Part shown: in pieces, positions 34,177-47,217 of the stretch
Position numbering within the stretch: the stretch's first letter is position 1
Layout: each line of letters starts with the position of its first letter
Assembly: GCF_015594845.1 (NCBI RefSeq)
Contig: NZ_JADNRK010000004.1
Location: 1-64,000 of the forward strand
Direction: 5' to 3'
Source of the DNA: Alkalibacter mobilis
GTDB taxonomy: Bacteria; Bacillota; Clostridia; Eubacteriales; Alkalibacteraceae
DNA: 64,000 nt
Notes under the pieces: generated by a model
What the model was told of the DNA's origin: nothing
Seen by the model: only the letters and a program-made list of their open reading frames with translations
The model's database searches: none
Translations under genes and position numbers: made by a program

Positions 34177-35759
34177 TTTATATCCCCTTCATTCGAAAAC
34201 AGCAGATCCACCACTCTCTCCGTAGCTCCTCCGTCGGCATATTCAAAGAATTTATCCCTGAAAGGTTCCACCTTTTTTTGCATATAGTCCTCATCTCTTA
34301 TGGATGTCAACAGCTCTTCAAATGTCCTGCAGATCTTGCCTGGAACAAAATCTTCGTATTTGTAGTAGAAATCCCTGCCTGAAATATATTCATCCAGGTC
34401 ATAGGCATAAAACAGCATGGGTCCTCCCAGCAGGGAGTATTCAAAGCAGGTGGATGAATAATCCGTAATAAGCAGATCAGTAACCAGAAGCAGGTCATTT
34501 ATGTCCCTTTCGCCGGAAAGATCGAAAAACTTGTCTTTGTACTCTTCCGGGATCTTCAAACCTTTTGTTACAAATGGGTGCATCTTGAATATGACAACAT
34601 ACTCGTCCTTGCACATTTCGTAGAATTCCTTGAAATCTATCTTGTCATAATCGTAATAAGCCGATTTTGCTCCCGCTCCCCTGAAGGTAGGAGCGAAGGT
34701 TATGACCTTTTTGTTTTTAAATATGGGAAATGCCTGGTATATTTCTCTTTTTTTGTCTCTTAAATAATCCTCGTCAAAGAACACGTCCGTCCGAGGCACA
34801 CCTGTTGCATGTACTTTTGATTCCTCTATACCGAAGCCTTCCGCATAGTATTTTGCAACTTCTCTGGAGCTGACGATGGCCTTTGTATAATTTTTGTGAT
34901 GTGTTGAAAATGGGGTTGGCCCCCCGGGTTTGCCCACCCTTGAGTATCCGAAGGTCTTAAAAGCCCCTACTGCGTGCCACAATTGTACAAGTTCCACACC
35001 TTTTCTTAGCTTAAGTCCGTATATCATAGGATAATAATCGTCTATAATTATGTATTTCGAAGTGGCCAGCAAGCAGGGCATCTTGAATTTGTCAGACAGT
35101 CCTCTTTTTTTGCTCACTTTTTCCTTGAACAAATATTTTATCTCGTAACCGGGATACTTCTGGACCAATCTGTCATGGACGAACTTTAGATTCCCCCCAA
35201 GACTGATCCTTGAATCCGTTGCGAACAAAACCCTGTTCTCCTTGACTTTTGTGGTGTATGTGCACACCTTGTACAGTAAGGCGTACAAATATTTTCTTGT
35301 CGCCTTTATGAAATTCTTCAAGTCCGACTTTGGTTTTACCTTGAAGTTTACATGATCGATTATCTCCACCACCAGGTCGTTGTCAGATCCTATCATGGGG
35401 TTTACAGAATAGCAGCTTTTACCGTATATAAAGTCCTTTTGCGCCCCTTCTGCAACAGTGATCTTACCCTTTACGGGAAGGCTTTTTCCCTTGGGATCCT
35501 TTAATACAAACCTGTACATCCCTTCCGCTAAAGGGAATGCCTTGTTGATGCTCATTACATTGATTTTGGCCACAAGATTTTTATCGTCTTTTGTCAACGG
35601 AAGTTCGAAAGAACGTTTTCCATCCTTTGACACGATTTGGATCTTATCAAATCTTTCACGGTCATCAAGATCCGCTTGGATACGTAATATTAAATTTATT
35701 CTTTCCCAACTGATGTCATCGGCAAAAATCCCGTCGTTTAAAATATGATCGTATGACAA
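34173..35759 (-). CDS. TagF-like teichoic acid polymerase with an N-terminal extension
   Basis: About 528 residues. The C-terminal 370 residues carry the TagB/TagF domain: LVQLWHAVGAFKTFGYS near residue 255, GVPRTDVFFDE near 318, TFAPTFRGAGAKS near 350, LLITDYSSTCFEYSLLGGPMLFY near 440 and FVPGKICR. The first 180 residues are an extra, beta-rich domain without obvious membrane segments, as seen in some bifunctional or priming polymerases. I prefer the TTG at 35759 because GGAGG lies 8 bases upstream. A TTG at 35786, overlapping the ABC gene stop, has no ribosome-binding site. Confidence 0.83.
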   Translation of the reverse strand: MSYDHILNDGIFADDISWERINLILRIQADLDDRERFDKIQIVSKDGKRSFELPLTKDDKNLVAKINVMSINKAFPLAEGMYRFVLKDPKGKSLPVKGKITVAEGAQKDFIYGKSCYSVNPMIGSDNDLVVEIIDHVNFKVKPKSDLKNFIKATRKYLYALLYKVCTYTTKVKENRVLFATDSRISLGGNLKFVHDRLVQKYPGYEIKYLFKEKVSKKRGLSDKFKMPCLLATSKYIIIDDYYPMIYGLKLRKGVELVQLWHAVGAFKTFGYSRVGKPGGPTPFSTHHKNYTKAIVSSREVAKYYAEGFGIEESKVHATGVPRTDVFFDEDYLRDKKREIYQAFPIFKNKKVITFAPTFRGAGAKSAYYDYDKIDFKEFYEMCKDEYVVIFKMHPFVTKGLKIPEEYKDKFFDLSGERDINDLLLVTDLLITDYSSTCFEYSLLGGPMLFYAYDLDEYISGRDFYYKYEDFVPGKICRTFEELLTSIRDEDYMQKKVEPFRDKFFEYADGGATERVVDLLFSNEGDIK

Positions 35760-35782
35760 TTTTAATTCCTCCGAAATATCTT

Positions 35783-36985
35783 TCAATTGTTTTCGTACTC
35801 GTGATCCATGTATAGGATACCCGTACCGTGGAATTCATCGGAATCCACGTAAAAGGGAGTCTTGTTGGAATAACCGAAATGAAGAGCCCCTTTGTTGTCC
35901 CTTATCTCTCCAGATAGAAGGTATTTCCCGGGCAATAGTTTCAGATCCTTTATTCTAACTTTCAACGTGTGCGTACCCAAGGAGTCTTCTATTTTATGAT
36001 TTTCGCTTCTTTTGTCGCTGCCGAAAATCTCATTGGTCTCCGCATCTCTTACTGTAAAGCACCACCTGAGATTCTGCATGGGTTTTTTGATCGTATAATC
36101 CACGGAGAATCTTACGTCCTCCATGTACGAAAACCTGTCGGTGACAGATCCGTTGCTGTCTATCATCCTGAAGTTTTTGTACTCAAGGATGTCTTCTTTA
36201 CCCAGTATGGACTGCTTCTTTTCGGATTTCATGAGCTTTTGAGCCTTTTCTTTTGCACGTTCTTCCTTTAAAAAGGTTTCGTATTTGAGCATTACGGGAC
36301 CAGTATCCCCGTAATCCATGAGTTTTCCGTCCTTTATCCATGCACATTTGTTGCAAAATGATTTTACCGTAAAAAGGGAGTGGCTTACAAACAGGATCGT
36401 CTTGCCCTGTTCCTTGAACTCTTCCATTCTTTCGATGCACTTAAGCTTGAATACGTCGTCCCCAACCGCCAAGGCCTCATCGACTATGAGGATGTCGGGA
36501 TCCACATTTACGCTGATTGCAAATCCCAATCTGGATTTCATGCCGCTTGAATAGGTCCTTACAGGTTGGTTTATGTAATCCCCTATATCTGCAAAATCGA
36601 TGATGTTTTGGATCTGCTTGTCCATTTCCTTCTTCTGGATACCCATGGCCAGAGCTTTAAGGTAGATATTTTCCATACCTGTAAGTTCCGGATCGAACCC
36701 GCTTGTAAGTTCAAGCAGAGCACTGATTTTACCGTTAATCCTTATACTTCCACTTGTAGGCGACGTTACTCCGGTTATCATCTTAAGCAACGTGGATTTT
36801 CCAGCACCGTTTTTCCCCAATATTCCCAAAGCTTCTCCCTTGGGGATTGAAATGGTAAGATCGTCCAAGGCATGAAATTGAGAGTAGTTTTTCTTTTTTA
36901 AAAAAATGTCCGCCACCCTGTGCCAGGATCTCTTGTATATCTTATATATTTTTGTGAGGTTTTTTATCTCTATACTATTTTCCAT
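35783..36985 (-). CDS. tagH: ABC exporter ATPase with a Wzt-type carbohydrate-binding domain (TagH role)
   Basis: A 400-residue protein. The ATPase domain (residues 1-235) has Walker A GKNGAGKST (57-65), the signature TYSSGMKSRLGFA and Walker B ILIVDEALAVGDD. After a charged linker (about 235-260) comes a domain of about 130 residues (DGNVTDRF-like NGSVTDRFSYMEDVRFSVDY, then KDLKLLPGKYLLSGEIRD). It resembles the C-terminal polymer-binding domain of Wzt O-antigen exporters rather than the TagH tail. With the TagG permease it exports the lipid-linked teichoic acid. The extra domain may recognise the chain end or a modification. Confidence 0.9.
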   Translation of the reverse strand: MENSIEIKNLTKIYKIYKRSWHRVADIFLKKKNYSQFHALDDLTISIPKGEALGILGKNGAGKSTLLKMITGVTSPTSGSIRINGKISALLELTSGFDPELTGMENIYLKALAMGIQKKEMDKQIQNIIDFADIGDYINQPVRTYSSGMKSRLGFAISVNVDPDILIVDEALAVGDDVFKLKCIERMEEFKEQGKTILFVSHSLFTVKSFCNKCAWIKDGKLMDYGDTGPVMLKYETFLKEERAKEKAQKLMKSEKKQSILGKEDILEYKNFRMIDSNGSVTDRFSYMEDVRFSVDYTIKKPMQNLRWCFTVRDAETNEIFGSDKRSENHKIEDSLGTHTLKVRIKDLKLLPGKYLLSGEIRDNKGALHFGYSNKTPFYVDSDEFHGTGILYMDHEYENN

Positions 36986-36994
36986 ATGCGCTCC

Positions 36995-37810
36995 TTACAG
37001 AATATCCGCAAATTCATCCTTGAGCTTGCCAAACAAAAATGCTCCCACAAGTGCAAGAGTGATCGTAACACCCCAAAAATAAAAGGTGTATCCCAGGTTG
37101 TCGTAAAACCACCTTTGATTTAAAAGGCTGTCTCTATAACCGCTGACGAAATAGTTGATGGGATTTGCCATCACCACCAGCTTTAAAACCCCCGTTACGT
37201 TGCCTATGTGCCATATTATGGGGGTCAGCCAAAATAGCATCTGCGTTACGGATTTTATCAAATGTTCAAAATCCCTGCTAACTACGATGAGTGCAGACGT
37301 GGTCCACGACAACACCGTCATGAATACAAACATGGCGAAACTATAGTAAAGCAGTTGAAGGTAATATAAGTTTGGGGCCTGCCCCGCCAGGGCAAATATC
37401 ACCACAACGATAAAAGTCATGACCAGATGGACGTACAACTGGGACAAAACGCTGAATGTGGGTATGGTGGATACAGGGTAGACCATCTTAGTTACCAGAT
37501 GCTTGTTGTTGCGCAGGGATTTTCCGGCATAGACCAGTGTCTCGGATATGAAGAACCAGGGTATTATGCCAGCTACCAGATAAAGGATGTAGGGATGTTC
37601 GTTTATATCCTTTCCGCCCCTTATGCCCACAGAGACGGCAAACCAGTAGACACCGATGAACAAAAGGGGTTTAACCAGTGCCCAGAAAGCACCGAGAGCC
37701 GCACCGCTGTACCTCTTGTTCAATTCCTTCAGGGACATTTCCACAGTCCTTCCCGTATTTATGAAATTTTCCTTGATCATTATCCAGGGATACCTGAAAA
37801 AATCCATCAT
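36995..37810 (-). CDS. tagG: ABC-2 type teichoic acid/polysaccharide export permease (TagG/Wzm role)
   Basis: A 271-residue ABC-2 permease with six hydrophobic segments. SLKELNKRYSGAALGAFWALVKPLL near residue 25 (quoted in parts, KRYSGAALGAFW then LVKPLL) is the family N-terminal signature, with a PWFFISETLVYAGKSLRNN loop near 95 and a C-terminal membrane hairpin. It forms the membrane channel for the ATPase encoded 9 bases downstream. ABC-2 permeases with an N-terminal amphipathic helix are typical of TagG/Wzm. Confidence 0.92.
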   Translation of the reverse strand: MMDFFRYPWIMIKENFINTGRTVEMSLKELNKRYSGAALGAFWALVKPLLFIGVYWFAVSVGIRGGKDINEHPYILYLVAGIIPWFFISETLVYAGKSLRNNKHLVTKMVYPVSTIPTFSVLSQLYVHLVMTFIVVVIFALAGQAPNLYYLQLLYYSFAMFVFMTVLSWTTSALIVVSRDFEHLIKSVTQMLFWLTPIIWHIGNVTGVLKLVVMANPINYFVSGYRDSLLNQRWFYDNLGYTFYFWGVTITLALVGAFLFGKLKDEFADIL

Positions 37811-37821
37811 TTGACGACCTC

Positions 37822-38847
37822 TTATCTTTCGGGGGTAAATTCAAACCCGAATACATTTTTCACCAATTCAAATCTTTCGTTTTGATCGGGAATGTAGTAT
37901 ATGTTGTTGTCGATATACTCATACTCCCCTTTGACCACGTACTTGTTCATGGTTGAAATATTTATCTTTTGAACATACAATCCCAAAGCGCTCATTTCCT
38001 TAAGGGAAAGGTCCGTATCAATATTTTCATTGTAATTGGAAATAAGTTTGGGGATTATTGATATCTTGTTTTGCTTTTTAAGTTGATCGTACACCATTTG
38101 AAAAGCTTCCTGCATTTTTGAAGCCCTGTCCACATCCTTGGTGGCATCACCTTCGCGATCATTTATATACGCAAGAAACTGTTTACCCATCATGGTCTGC
38201 TGTCCGGCTTCTGCAATCAACCGATTCTCATAGTTGGCGTAATAAACATCTTCCTCAACAAATACCTCTACTCCTCCGATGTCGTCTATCAGCTTGATGA
38301 ACCCATCCATGTCGATGGCTATGTAATTGTTTATATAGATATTTCCCAAAAATTCACTTACAGTATCAACTACGTACTTATAGCCCATAAGCTCCTTTTC
38401 TTCATCCGTTTTTCCGCCTCCAAGATCGTGCCCGTAATAAAATGAAGCGTTTATCTTGTCCATTCCTGGTCTGTGAGCTATCCATACCTTGCTGTCTCTG
38501 GGAAAAGATATGAGGTCTACGGTGTCGTCGCTCAGATTCATGGAAACCAGGACTATGGCATCTGGTCTGAACAGCCTGTAATACTCGTCTCTCGCCTCAT
38601 TTTTGTCAAAGCCCATAAGAAGGATGTTTATCCTGTCCTGCTGATAAATTGTTGAAACTCCGTCTTTTGCCTCCTGCTGAGAATCCAGCTCTTCCTGCAA
38701 TTTTCGCTCAGCTTCCTGCTGCTTTAAGAAAACCGCCTTTGCGTCTTTTATCTGATTGTATTGATAAACTCCAAAAGCCGTTCCCAGGAGTACGACTATC
38801 AAAATTGATACGATTGCTATTTTTTTGTTTTTTGTCAGTTTTTTCAT
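37822..38847 (-). CDS. LytR-CpsA-Psr (LCP) family ligase of the teichoic-acid operon
   Basis: About 341 residues: a short basic N-terminus (KKLTKNKK), one membrane helix (residues 8-28), a coiled-coil-like Q/E-rich stretch (about 36-58) and an LCP domain with NILLMGFDKNEARD, RPDAIVLVSMNL, DLISFPRDSKVWI and MDKINASFYYGHDLGGG. It should attach the exported ribitol-phosphate polymer to peptidoglycan. The start is the ATG at 38847 with AAGGAG 7 bases upstream; a GTG/ATG region 12 codons earlier is open but lacks a site. It is first in the operon and directly upstream of tagG. Confidence 0.92.
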   Translation of the reverse strand: MKKLTKNKKIAIVSILIVVLLGTAFGVYQYNQIKDAKAVFLKQQEAERKLQEELDSQQEAKDGVSTIYQQDRINILLMGFDKNEARDEYYRLFRPDAIVLVSMNLSDDTVDLISFPRDSKVWIAHRPGMDKINASFYYGHDLGGGKTDEEKELMGYKYVVDTVSEFLGNIYINNYIAIDMDGFIKLIDDIGGVEVFVEEDVYYANYENRLIAEAGQQTMMGKQFLAYINDREGDATKDVDRASKMQEAFQMVYDQLKKQNKISIIPKLISNYNENIDTDLSLKEMSALGLYVQKINISTMNKYVVKGEYEYIDNNIYYIPDQNERFELVKNVFGFEFTPER

Positions 38848-38887
38848 GTGACAGCTCCTTCGATCTTTTATCAGGCGTACCATTTTA

Positions 38888-38918
38888 TTTTAACATTAAA
38901 ATATTTATAATGTTAAAA
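38888..38918. promoter_or_regulatory. Inverted repeat upstream of the LCP-tagGH operon
   Basis: TTTTAACATT (38888-38897) and AATGTTAAAA (38909-38918) form a perfect inverted repeat with an 11-base AT spacer, 41-71 bases before the LCP start. It could be an operator or lie around the promoter; no confident -35/-10 pair was seen. Confidence 0.35.
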
Positions 38919-38933
38919 TTTTTAATCCATATT

Positions 38934-38962
38934 AAGACAAAGACACGGAAATCTCCGTGTCT
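38934..38962 (-). terminator. Rho-independent terminator after mreB
   Basis: A perfect 9-base-pair stem (38941-38949 with 38954-38962), AGACACGGA/TCCGTGTCT, has a 4-base loop. The minus-strand tail is TTGTCTT, a moderately T-rich end. It lies 15 bases beyond the mreB stop. Confidence 0.7.
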
Positions 38963-38976
38963 CGGTTATCAGCGCC

Positions 38977-39987
38977 TTAATCGTAGGATCTTTTTCCGCC
39001 TCCAAGCAGATGTACGTTATCCAGTATCTTTCCTGTTCCGAAAGCCACAGAGGATTCTGCATTCTCAACTATATTGACGGGCACGCCCATTCTTTCAGAT
39101 ATCAATTTGTCTAATCCCTTCAGCAGTGCTCCACCGCCAGCAAGATAAATTCCGGTGTCGCTAATGTCGGATGCCAATTCAGGTGGAGTTTTTTCCAAAA
39201 CGCCGTGAATCGCATTGATCACTGCAACTATGTTGTCTGCCAAAGCTTCTCTTATCTCTTCGGATGTAACTGTTATGGTTTTAGGCAAACCGCTGAGAAG
39301 GTCTCGACCCCTGATGTCCATGGTCTGCTCTTCTTCGCCGGGATATGCGCTTCCTATGTTGATCTTAAGATCTTCGGCAGTTCTTTCACCGATAAGCACG
39401 TTGTGATTCTTTCTCATGTACCTGACTATGGATTCGTCAAATTTGTCTCCGGCAATTTTGATGGATGTGCTCTCGACTATTCCGCCCAATGACAGTACGG
39501 CTACGTCAGTAGTACCGCCACCGATGTCTACTACCATGTTTCCCGTAGGCTGGGTGATGTCGATCCCCGCCCCTATGGCTGCAGCTACAGGCTCTTCAAC
39601 TATTACAGGATTGGTTCCACCTGCAGAAAGGACCGCTTGTTCAACAGCTCTTTTTTCAACTTCCGTAGCACCACTGGGGATACCAACTACCACTCTTGGT
39701 CTGAATATCCTTCTATTGCCCGCTACTTTTGCTATGAAGTATTTCAACATTCTTTCAGTTATCTTAAAGTCGGAGATGACTCCGTCTCTCAAAGGTCTGA
39801 TTGCCTGGATGTTTCCCGGGGTTCTTCCCAGCATCGCTCTGGCGTCAGCGCCTATGGCTTTTATCTCATTTGTATTTGTATCAATAGCAACAACCGAAGG
39901 TTCCTGCAAAACTATCCCCTTACCCTTTACGTAAACAAGTATGTTTGCGGTGCCCAGGTCTATCCCAATATCTTTTCTAAATGCCAT
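38977..39987 (-). CDS. mreB: Rod shape-determining actin-like protein MreB
   Basis: A 336-residue actin-like ATPase: phosphate-1 IGIDLGTANILVYVKGKGI, VVVGIPSGATEVEKRAV near residue 107, NMVVDIGGGTTDVAVLSLGG near 162 (phosphate-2) and GIYLAGGGALLKGLDKL near 290 (adenosine). It forms membrane-associated filaments that direct cell-wall synthesis. Start and length match MreB rather than Mbl by sequence feel (VVIG, EPVAAAIGAG). The ATG at 39987 has GGGAGTG upstream; the frame is open for 25 more codons but carries no site. It sits between the atp operon and the wall-polymer operon. Confidence 0.93.
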   Translation of the reverse strand: MAFRKDIGIDLGTANILVYVKGKGIVLQEPSVVAIDTNTNEIKAIGADARAMLGRTPGNIQAIRPLRDGVISDFKITERMLKYFIAKVAGNRRIFRPRVVVGIPSGATEVEKRAVEQAVLSAGGTNPVIVEEPVAAAIGAGIDITQPTGNMVVDIGGGTTDVAVLSLGGIVESTSIKIAGDKFDESIVRYMRKNHNVLIGERTAEDLKINIGSAYPGEEEQTMDIRGRDLLSGLPKTITVTSEEIREALADNIVAVINAIHGVLEKTPPELASDISDTGIYLAGGGALLKGLDKLISERMGVPVNIVENAESSVAFGTGKILDNVHLLGGGKRSYD

Positions 39988-40033
39988 TGTTAACTTTTCA
40001 CTCCCATCTTTGTGTTCGACTGTACAACAACTT

Positions 40034-40039
40034 ATTATA
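40034..40039 (-). promoter_or_regulatory. Extended -10 promoter of mreB
   Basis: TGATATAAT on the minus strand (TATAAT at 40034-40039 with an upstream TG) lies about 47 bases before the mreB ATG. The -35 region is poor, which fits an extended -10 promoter. Confidence 0.55.
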
Positions 40040-40164
40040 TCATAAGGAAAATACATTACCATATAGGTGTTGTAAAATAATTATCGCAAAATCAGGTTAA
40101 TTGTAACATAGAAGGAGATTTTGGAGAATAAAATTTTCGGGAGTTAAGGGAATTTTAAGAAAGG

Positions 40165-40350
40165 AGATCCTTCGGCAAGCTCAGGATGACGAATCAATAC
40201 TAGGCGTCATTCTGAACGCATGTGAAGAATCTAAGTATTTGTAGAGATCCTTCGACAGGCTCAAGATGACGTATCAATACAAGGTGTCATTCTGAACACA
40301 TGTGAAAAATCTAAGTATTTGTAGAGATCCTTCGACAAGCTCAGGATGAC
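40165..40350. repeat. Dispersed bipartite repeat cluster between atpC and mreB
   Basis: Three left-type units alternate with two right-type units and end just before the atpC terminator. With the mreB promoter region and terminator this accounts for the 340-base gap between the genes; no ORF is present. Confidence 0.92.
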
Positions 40351-40356
40351 AATCAA

Positions 40357-40394
40357 TATAAAAGAAAAGCACCCGAATCTGAATATCCGAGTGC
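40357..40394 (-). terminator. Rho-independent terminator of the atp operon
   Basis: On the minus strand GCACTCGGAT pairs with ATTCGGGTGC (two G-U pairs) over a 6-base loop, followed by TTTTCTTTTAT. It begins 13 bases after the atpC stop. Confidence 0.87.
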
Positions 40395-40406
40395 ATCCCT
40401 TTGTGT

Positions 40407-40805
40407 TTACTTGTACTGGCTTACCTTGATCCTTGCTATTGCCCTTCTCAATGCGGCTTGAGCCCTGATGAGATCCTGGTCGCTCTTTTTAAGTCTCTCT
40501 TCAGCTCTCTTTTTCGCCTGTTCCGCACGCTCAACATCGATTTCTTCAGGCCATTCGGCGGCATCCGCCAAAATAACCACATTGTCAGGCATTATCTTGG
40601 CGAATCCCCCCAGCAGGGTCGCCATCTTGAAATTCTTTGGTTCCGTAAAAACCTTGAGTTCACTCAAGGCAAGGGTGGTCATCAAGGGTGTGTGATCGGC
40701 CAGGATAGCCATGTCCCCTTCTGCTCCCTTAAGTACTATTTTTTCGATTTCACCGTCATAAAACACTCTATCGGGCGTGATGATTCGCAGCCTGTACGTG
40801 GACAT
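40407..40805 (-). CDS. atpC: ATP synthase epsilon subunit
   Basis: A 132-residue epsilon subunit. The N-terminal beta-sandwich has YRLRIITPDRVFYDGEIEKIV and MAILADHTPLMTTLAL. The C-terminal helical hairpin (EEIDVERAEQAKKRAEERL) is the part that regulates rotation. It completes the F1 stalk with gamma. It is the last gene of the operon and is followed by a terminator. The ATG at 40805 has AAGGAGG. Confidence 0.97.
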   Translation of the reverse strand: MSTYRLRIITPDRVFYDGEIEKIVLKGAEGDMAILADHTPLMTTLALSELKVFTEPKNFKMATLLGGFAKIMPDNVVILADAAEWPEEIDVERAEQAKKRAEERLKKSDQDLIRAQAALRRAIARIKVSQYK

Positions 40806-40818
40806 CAGATCACCCTCC

Positions 40819-42243
<1,425 letters not shown>

Positions 42244-42253
42244 TTATCGGTAA

Positions 42254-43126
42254 TTATTTCTGAGCGTTGGCGCCACCGATGATCTCAGTCAATTCCTGAG
42301 TGATCTGTGCCTGTCTAGCTCTATTATAGTGAAGTGTCAAAACGTCTATCATTTCATTTGCGTTGTCAGTAGCAGTTTCCATGGCCATTCTTCTTGCACC
42401 TTGCTCCGATGCGCTTCCTTCTATCATGGCGCCATAGATAGTGGTGCAGATATACTTTGGCATAAGATAATTGAGAAGGCTCTCGGGAGAGGGCTCAAAA
42501 GTCATTATCAAAGGAATTTCGTCCTTTTGGGGCATCTCCACTTCATCAAACTCGTCTCTGCTCAAAGGCAGAAGTTGTATCATGTTTGCTCTTTGAGTGA
42601 TGGTGGACACAAATTCTGTGAAGCTGAGTACCACTTGATCAACTTCTCCACTTTTATACATGTCCATTGCCATTTTGCCTATTTCACAGGCCTGGGCGTA
42701 GGTAGGTTGTTCCGAAACTCCGATCACGTCGTGGATCACGTCGTAACCTCTCTTTTGAAAGTAATCCCTTCCTTTGGAACCCAAAGTGATAAGTGCCGCC
42801 TGTTCCTTGTCCTTGACTGCATTGGTCACCAGCTTTATTACGTTGGCGTTGTAGCCTCCAGCAAGTCCCCTGTCAGCGGTCACGACTATGTACAATGTCT
42901 TTTTGATTTCCCTTTGCTCGAGATAAACGCTCTTTATCCTCTCGCACTGGGCTGCCATTTCACGCATGCTGGTAAGCATGGTTTCAAAGTATGACTTTCT
43001 GGCTTCAGCTCTCATCCTGGCTTTTCTCAACTTGGAAGAAGCAACCAGTTCCATGGCATGGGTGATCTGCTTTGTACTGTTGACGCTTTTTATTCTTCTT
43101 TTAATATCACGAATATTCTCCGCCAT
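42254..43126 (-). CDS. atpG: ATP synthase gamma subunit
   Basis: A 290-residue central-stalk subunit. ENIRDIKRRIKSVNSTKQITHAM at the start (in parts, DIKRRIKSVNSTKQIT) and the C-terminal MASATDNA-like ETATDNANEMIDVLTLHYNRARQAQITQE are the conserved coiled-coil ends. The start is the ATG at 43126 (MAENIR), with GGAGGT 8 bases upstream; an ATG two codons earlier is too close to the site. It transmits rotation of the c-ring to F1. Confidence 0.97.
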   Translation of the reverse strand: MAENIRDIKRRIKSVNSTKQITHAMELVASSKLRKARMRAEARKSYFETMLTSMREMAAQCERIKSVYLEQREIKKTLYIVVTADRGLAGGYNANVIKLVTNAVKDKEQAALITLGSKGRDYFQKRGYDVIHDVIGVSEQPTYAQACEIGKMAMDMYKSGEVDQVVLSFTEFVSTITQRANMIQLLPLSRDEFDEVEMPQKDEIPLIMTFEPSPESLLNYLMPKYICTTIYGAMIEGSASEQGARRMAMETATDNANEMIDVLTLHYNRARQAQITQELTEIIGGANAQK

Positions 43127-43153
43127 GGTCATTCACCTCCGTTAATGGACATT

Positions 43154-44659
<1,506 letters not shown>

Positions 44660-45217
44660 TTAATTCACCCCTAACTCTTGTAGTCTTATTTCTTTCAACT
44701 CATTCTTGAGCAAAGATATTTTTCTCTTAACGCTTCCGTCGATTACCTGGTCGCCTATGTATACTATCAATCCGCCTATGATGCTCTTGTCAATTTCAGT
44801 GGTCAACATGACTGTTTTATTGTATTTTTTCTCAAGCTTGTCTTTCAGTCGCTCTTTGTCCTTTTCGTCCAGTTCGATGGCGCTTACCACGTTTGCCTCG
44901 ACCAGGTTGTTCTCCGCAAAGTACAACTCTCTGAAAGAGTCAAAGACATCCTTGATATCTTCGATTCGATTTTTGTCCACGGACAACATAAGGAAATTGT
45001 AAAGGTACCCGTTGATTTGATCCTTGTAGATCTTTTCAAGGATAATCTTTTTTTCGTCGGTCTGAGTGCTCGGCAATATAAGAATTTCCCACAATTTCAG
45101 ATTATCTCTGAAACTTCTCATGACCATCCTGAATTGCTCGTAGATTTCATCGACGATTTTCTGTTCCTTAGCGACTTCCAGCAAAGCCTGGGAATATTTT
45201 TTTCCTACCAGACTCAT
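44660..45217 (-). CDS. atpH: ATP synthase delta subunit
   Basis: A 185-residue OSCP/delta subunit: KKYSQALLEVAKEQKIVDE at the start, a helical N-terminal domain, and the C-terminal IIGGLIVYIGDQVIDGSVKRKISLL signature (in parts, GGLIVYIGDQVIDGSV). It connects the top of F1 to the b stator. It overlaps atpF by 4 bases and touches atpA. Confidence 0.95.
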   Translation of the reverse strand: MSLVGKKYSQALLEVAKEQKIVDEIYEQFRMVMRSFRDNLKLWEILILPSTQTDEKKIILEKIYKDQINGYLYNFLMLSVDKNRIEDIKDVFDSFRELYFAENNLVEANVVSAIELDEKDKERLKDKLEKKYNKTVMLTTEIDKSIIGGLIVYIGDQVIDGSVKRKISLLKNELKEIRLQELGVN

Positions 45218-45717
45218 TGCGCCTCTCCCGCCTCTTCAATAAAGTTTGTGATAAGTTTGCGGTGTTTCTCGTTGTCCATTTCCGATTCTACGACTTTTGT
45301 AGCTGCCAGGATCGACAATTCAACGATCTCACCCTTGAGTTCTTCCAGCGCTTTCTCCTTCTCGCGTCGGATCTCAATTTGATTTCTTTCAAAAACTCTG
45401 TCGGCTTCCATATCGGCGTGCTTGAGGATCTCGTTTCTTTTTTCGTTGGCTTTAGTTGTGGCGCTTCTGATGATATCTCTTGACTCGTTTTCTATATTGC
45501 TTAGTTTCTCCTGATACTCCACCTTGTATTTTTCGGCCTCTGCCTTTAATTTTTCAGCCTCCGTCATTTCAGAGCTTATCTCTAGAGCTCTGGACTCCAT
45601 GAATGCCTTTATCTTGTCATAGAAGAACTTTTTAACGATGAAAACCAGTACCAGAAAGTTGAATATATTTGCTGCGATTTGCATAAAATCCAGATTTACC
45701 ATTCCAGTGTTTCCCAT
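45214..45717 (-). CDS. atpF: ATP synthase b subunit
   Basis: A 167-residue stator subunit. One N-terminal membrane helix (residues 10-30, IAANIFNFLVLVFIVKKFF) is followed by a long charged coiled-coil (about 35-150, rich in K, E, A). A dimer links the a subunit to delta/F1. GGGAGG precedes the ATG at 45717. It is directly downstream of the second small c gene, as in A. woodii. Confidence 0.95.
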   Translation of the reverse strand: MGNTGMVNLDFMQIAANIFNFLVLVFIVKKFFYDKIKAFMESRALEISSEMTEAEKLKAEAEKYKVEYQEKLSNIENESRDIIRSATTKANEKRNEILKHADMEADRVFERNQIEIRREKEKALEELKGEIVELSILAATKVVESEMDNEKHRKLITNFIEEAGEAQ

Positions 45718-45789
45718 TAGGTTACCTCCCCTCTCAGGTCTATATTTTGCACCCAGGGTGCATCGAACGATTCAACAACCATACCGCGT

Positions 45790-46044
<255 letters not shown>

Positions 46045-46060
46045 TTATCCTCCCCTGTGC

Positions 46061-46363
<303 letters not shown>

Positions 46364-46395
46364 TCATATTCAATTATTTTTTGATAAAGTGCATT

Positions 46396-47217
<822 letters not shown>

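Noticed and set aside
38848-38883. Upstream start of the second LCP gene
   Set aside because: The ATG at 38847 has a perfect AAGGAG; the 12 earlier codons overlap the ribosome-binding site region.
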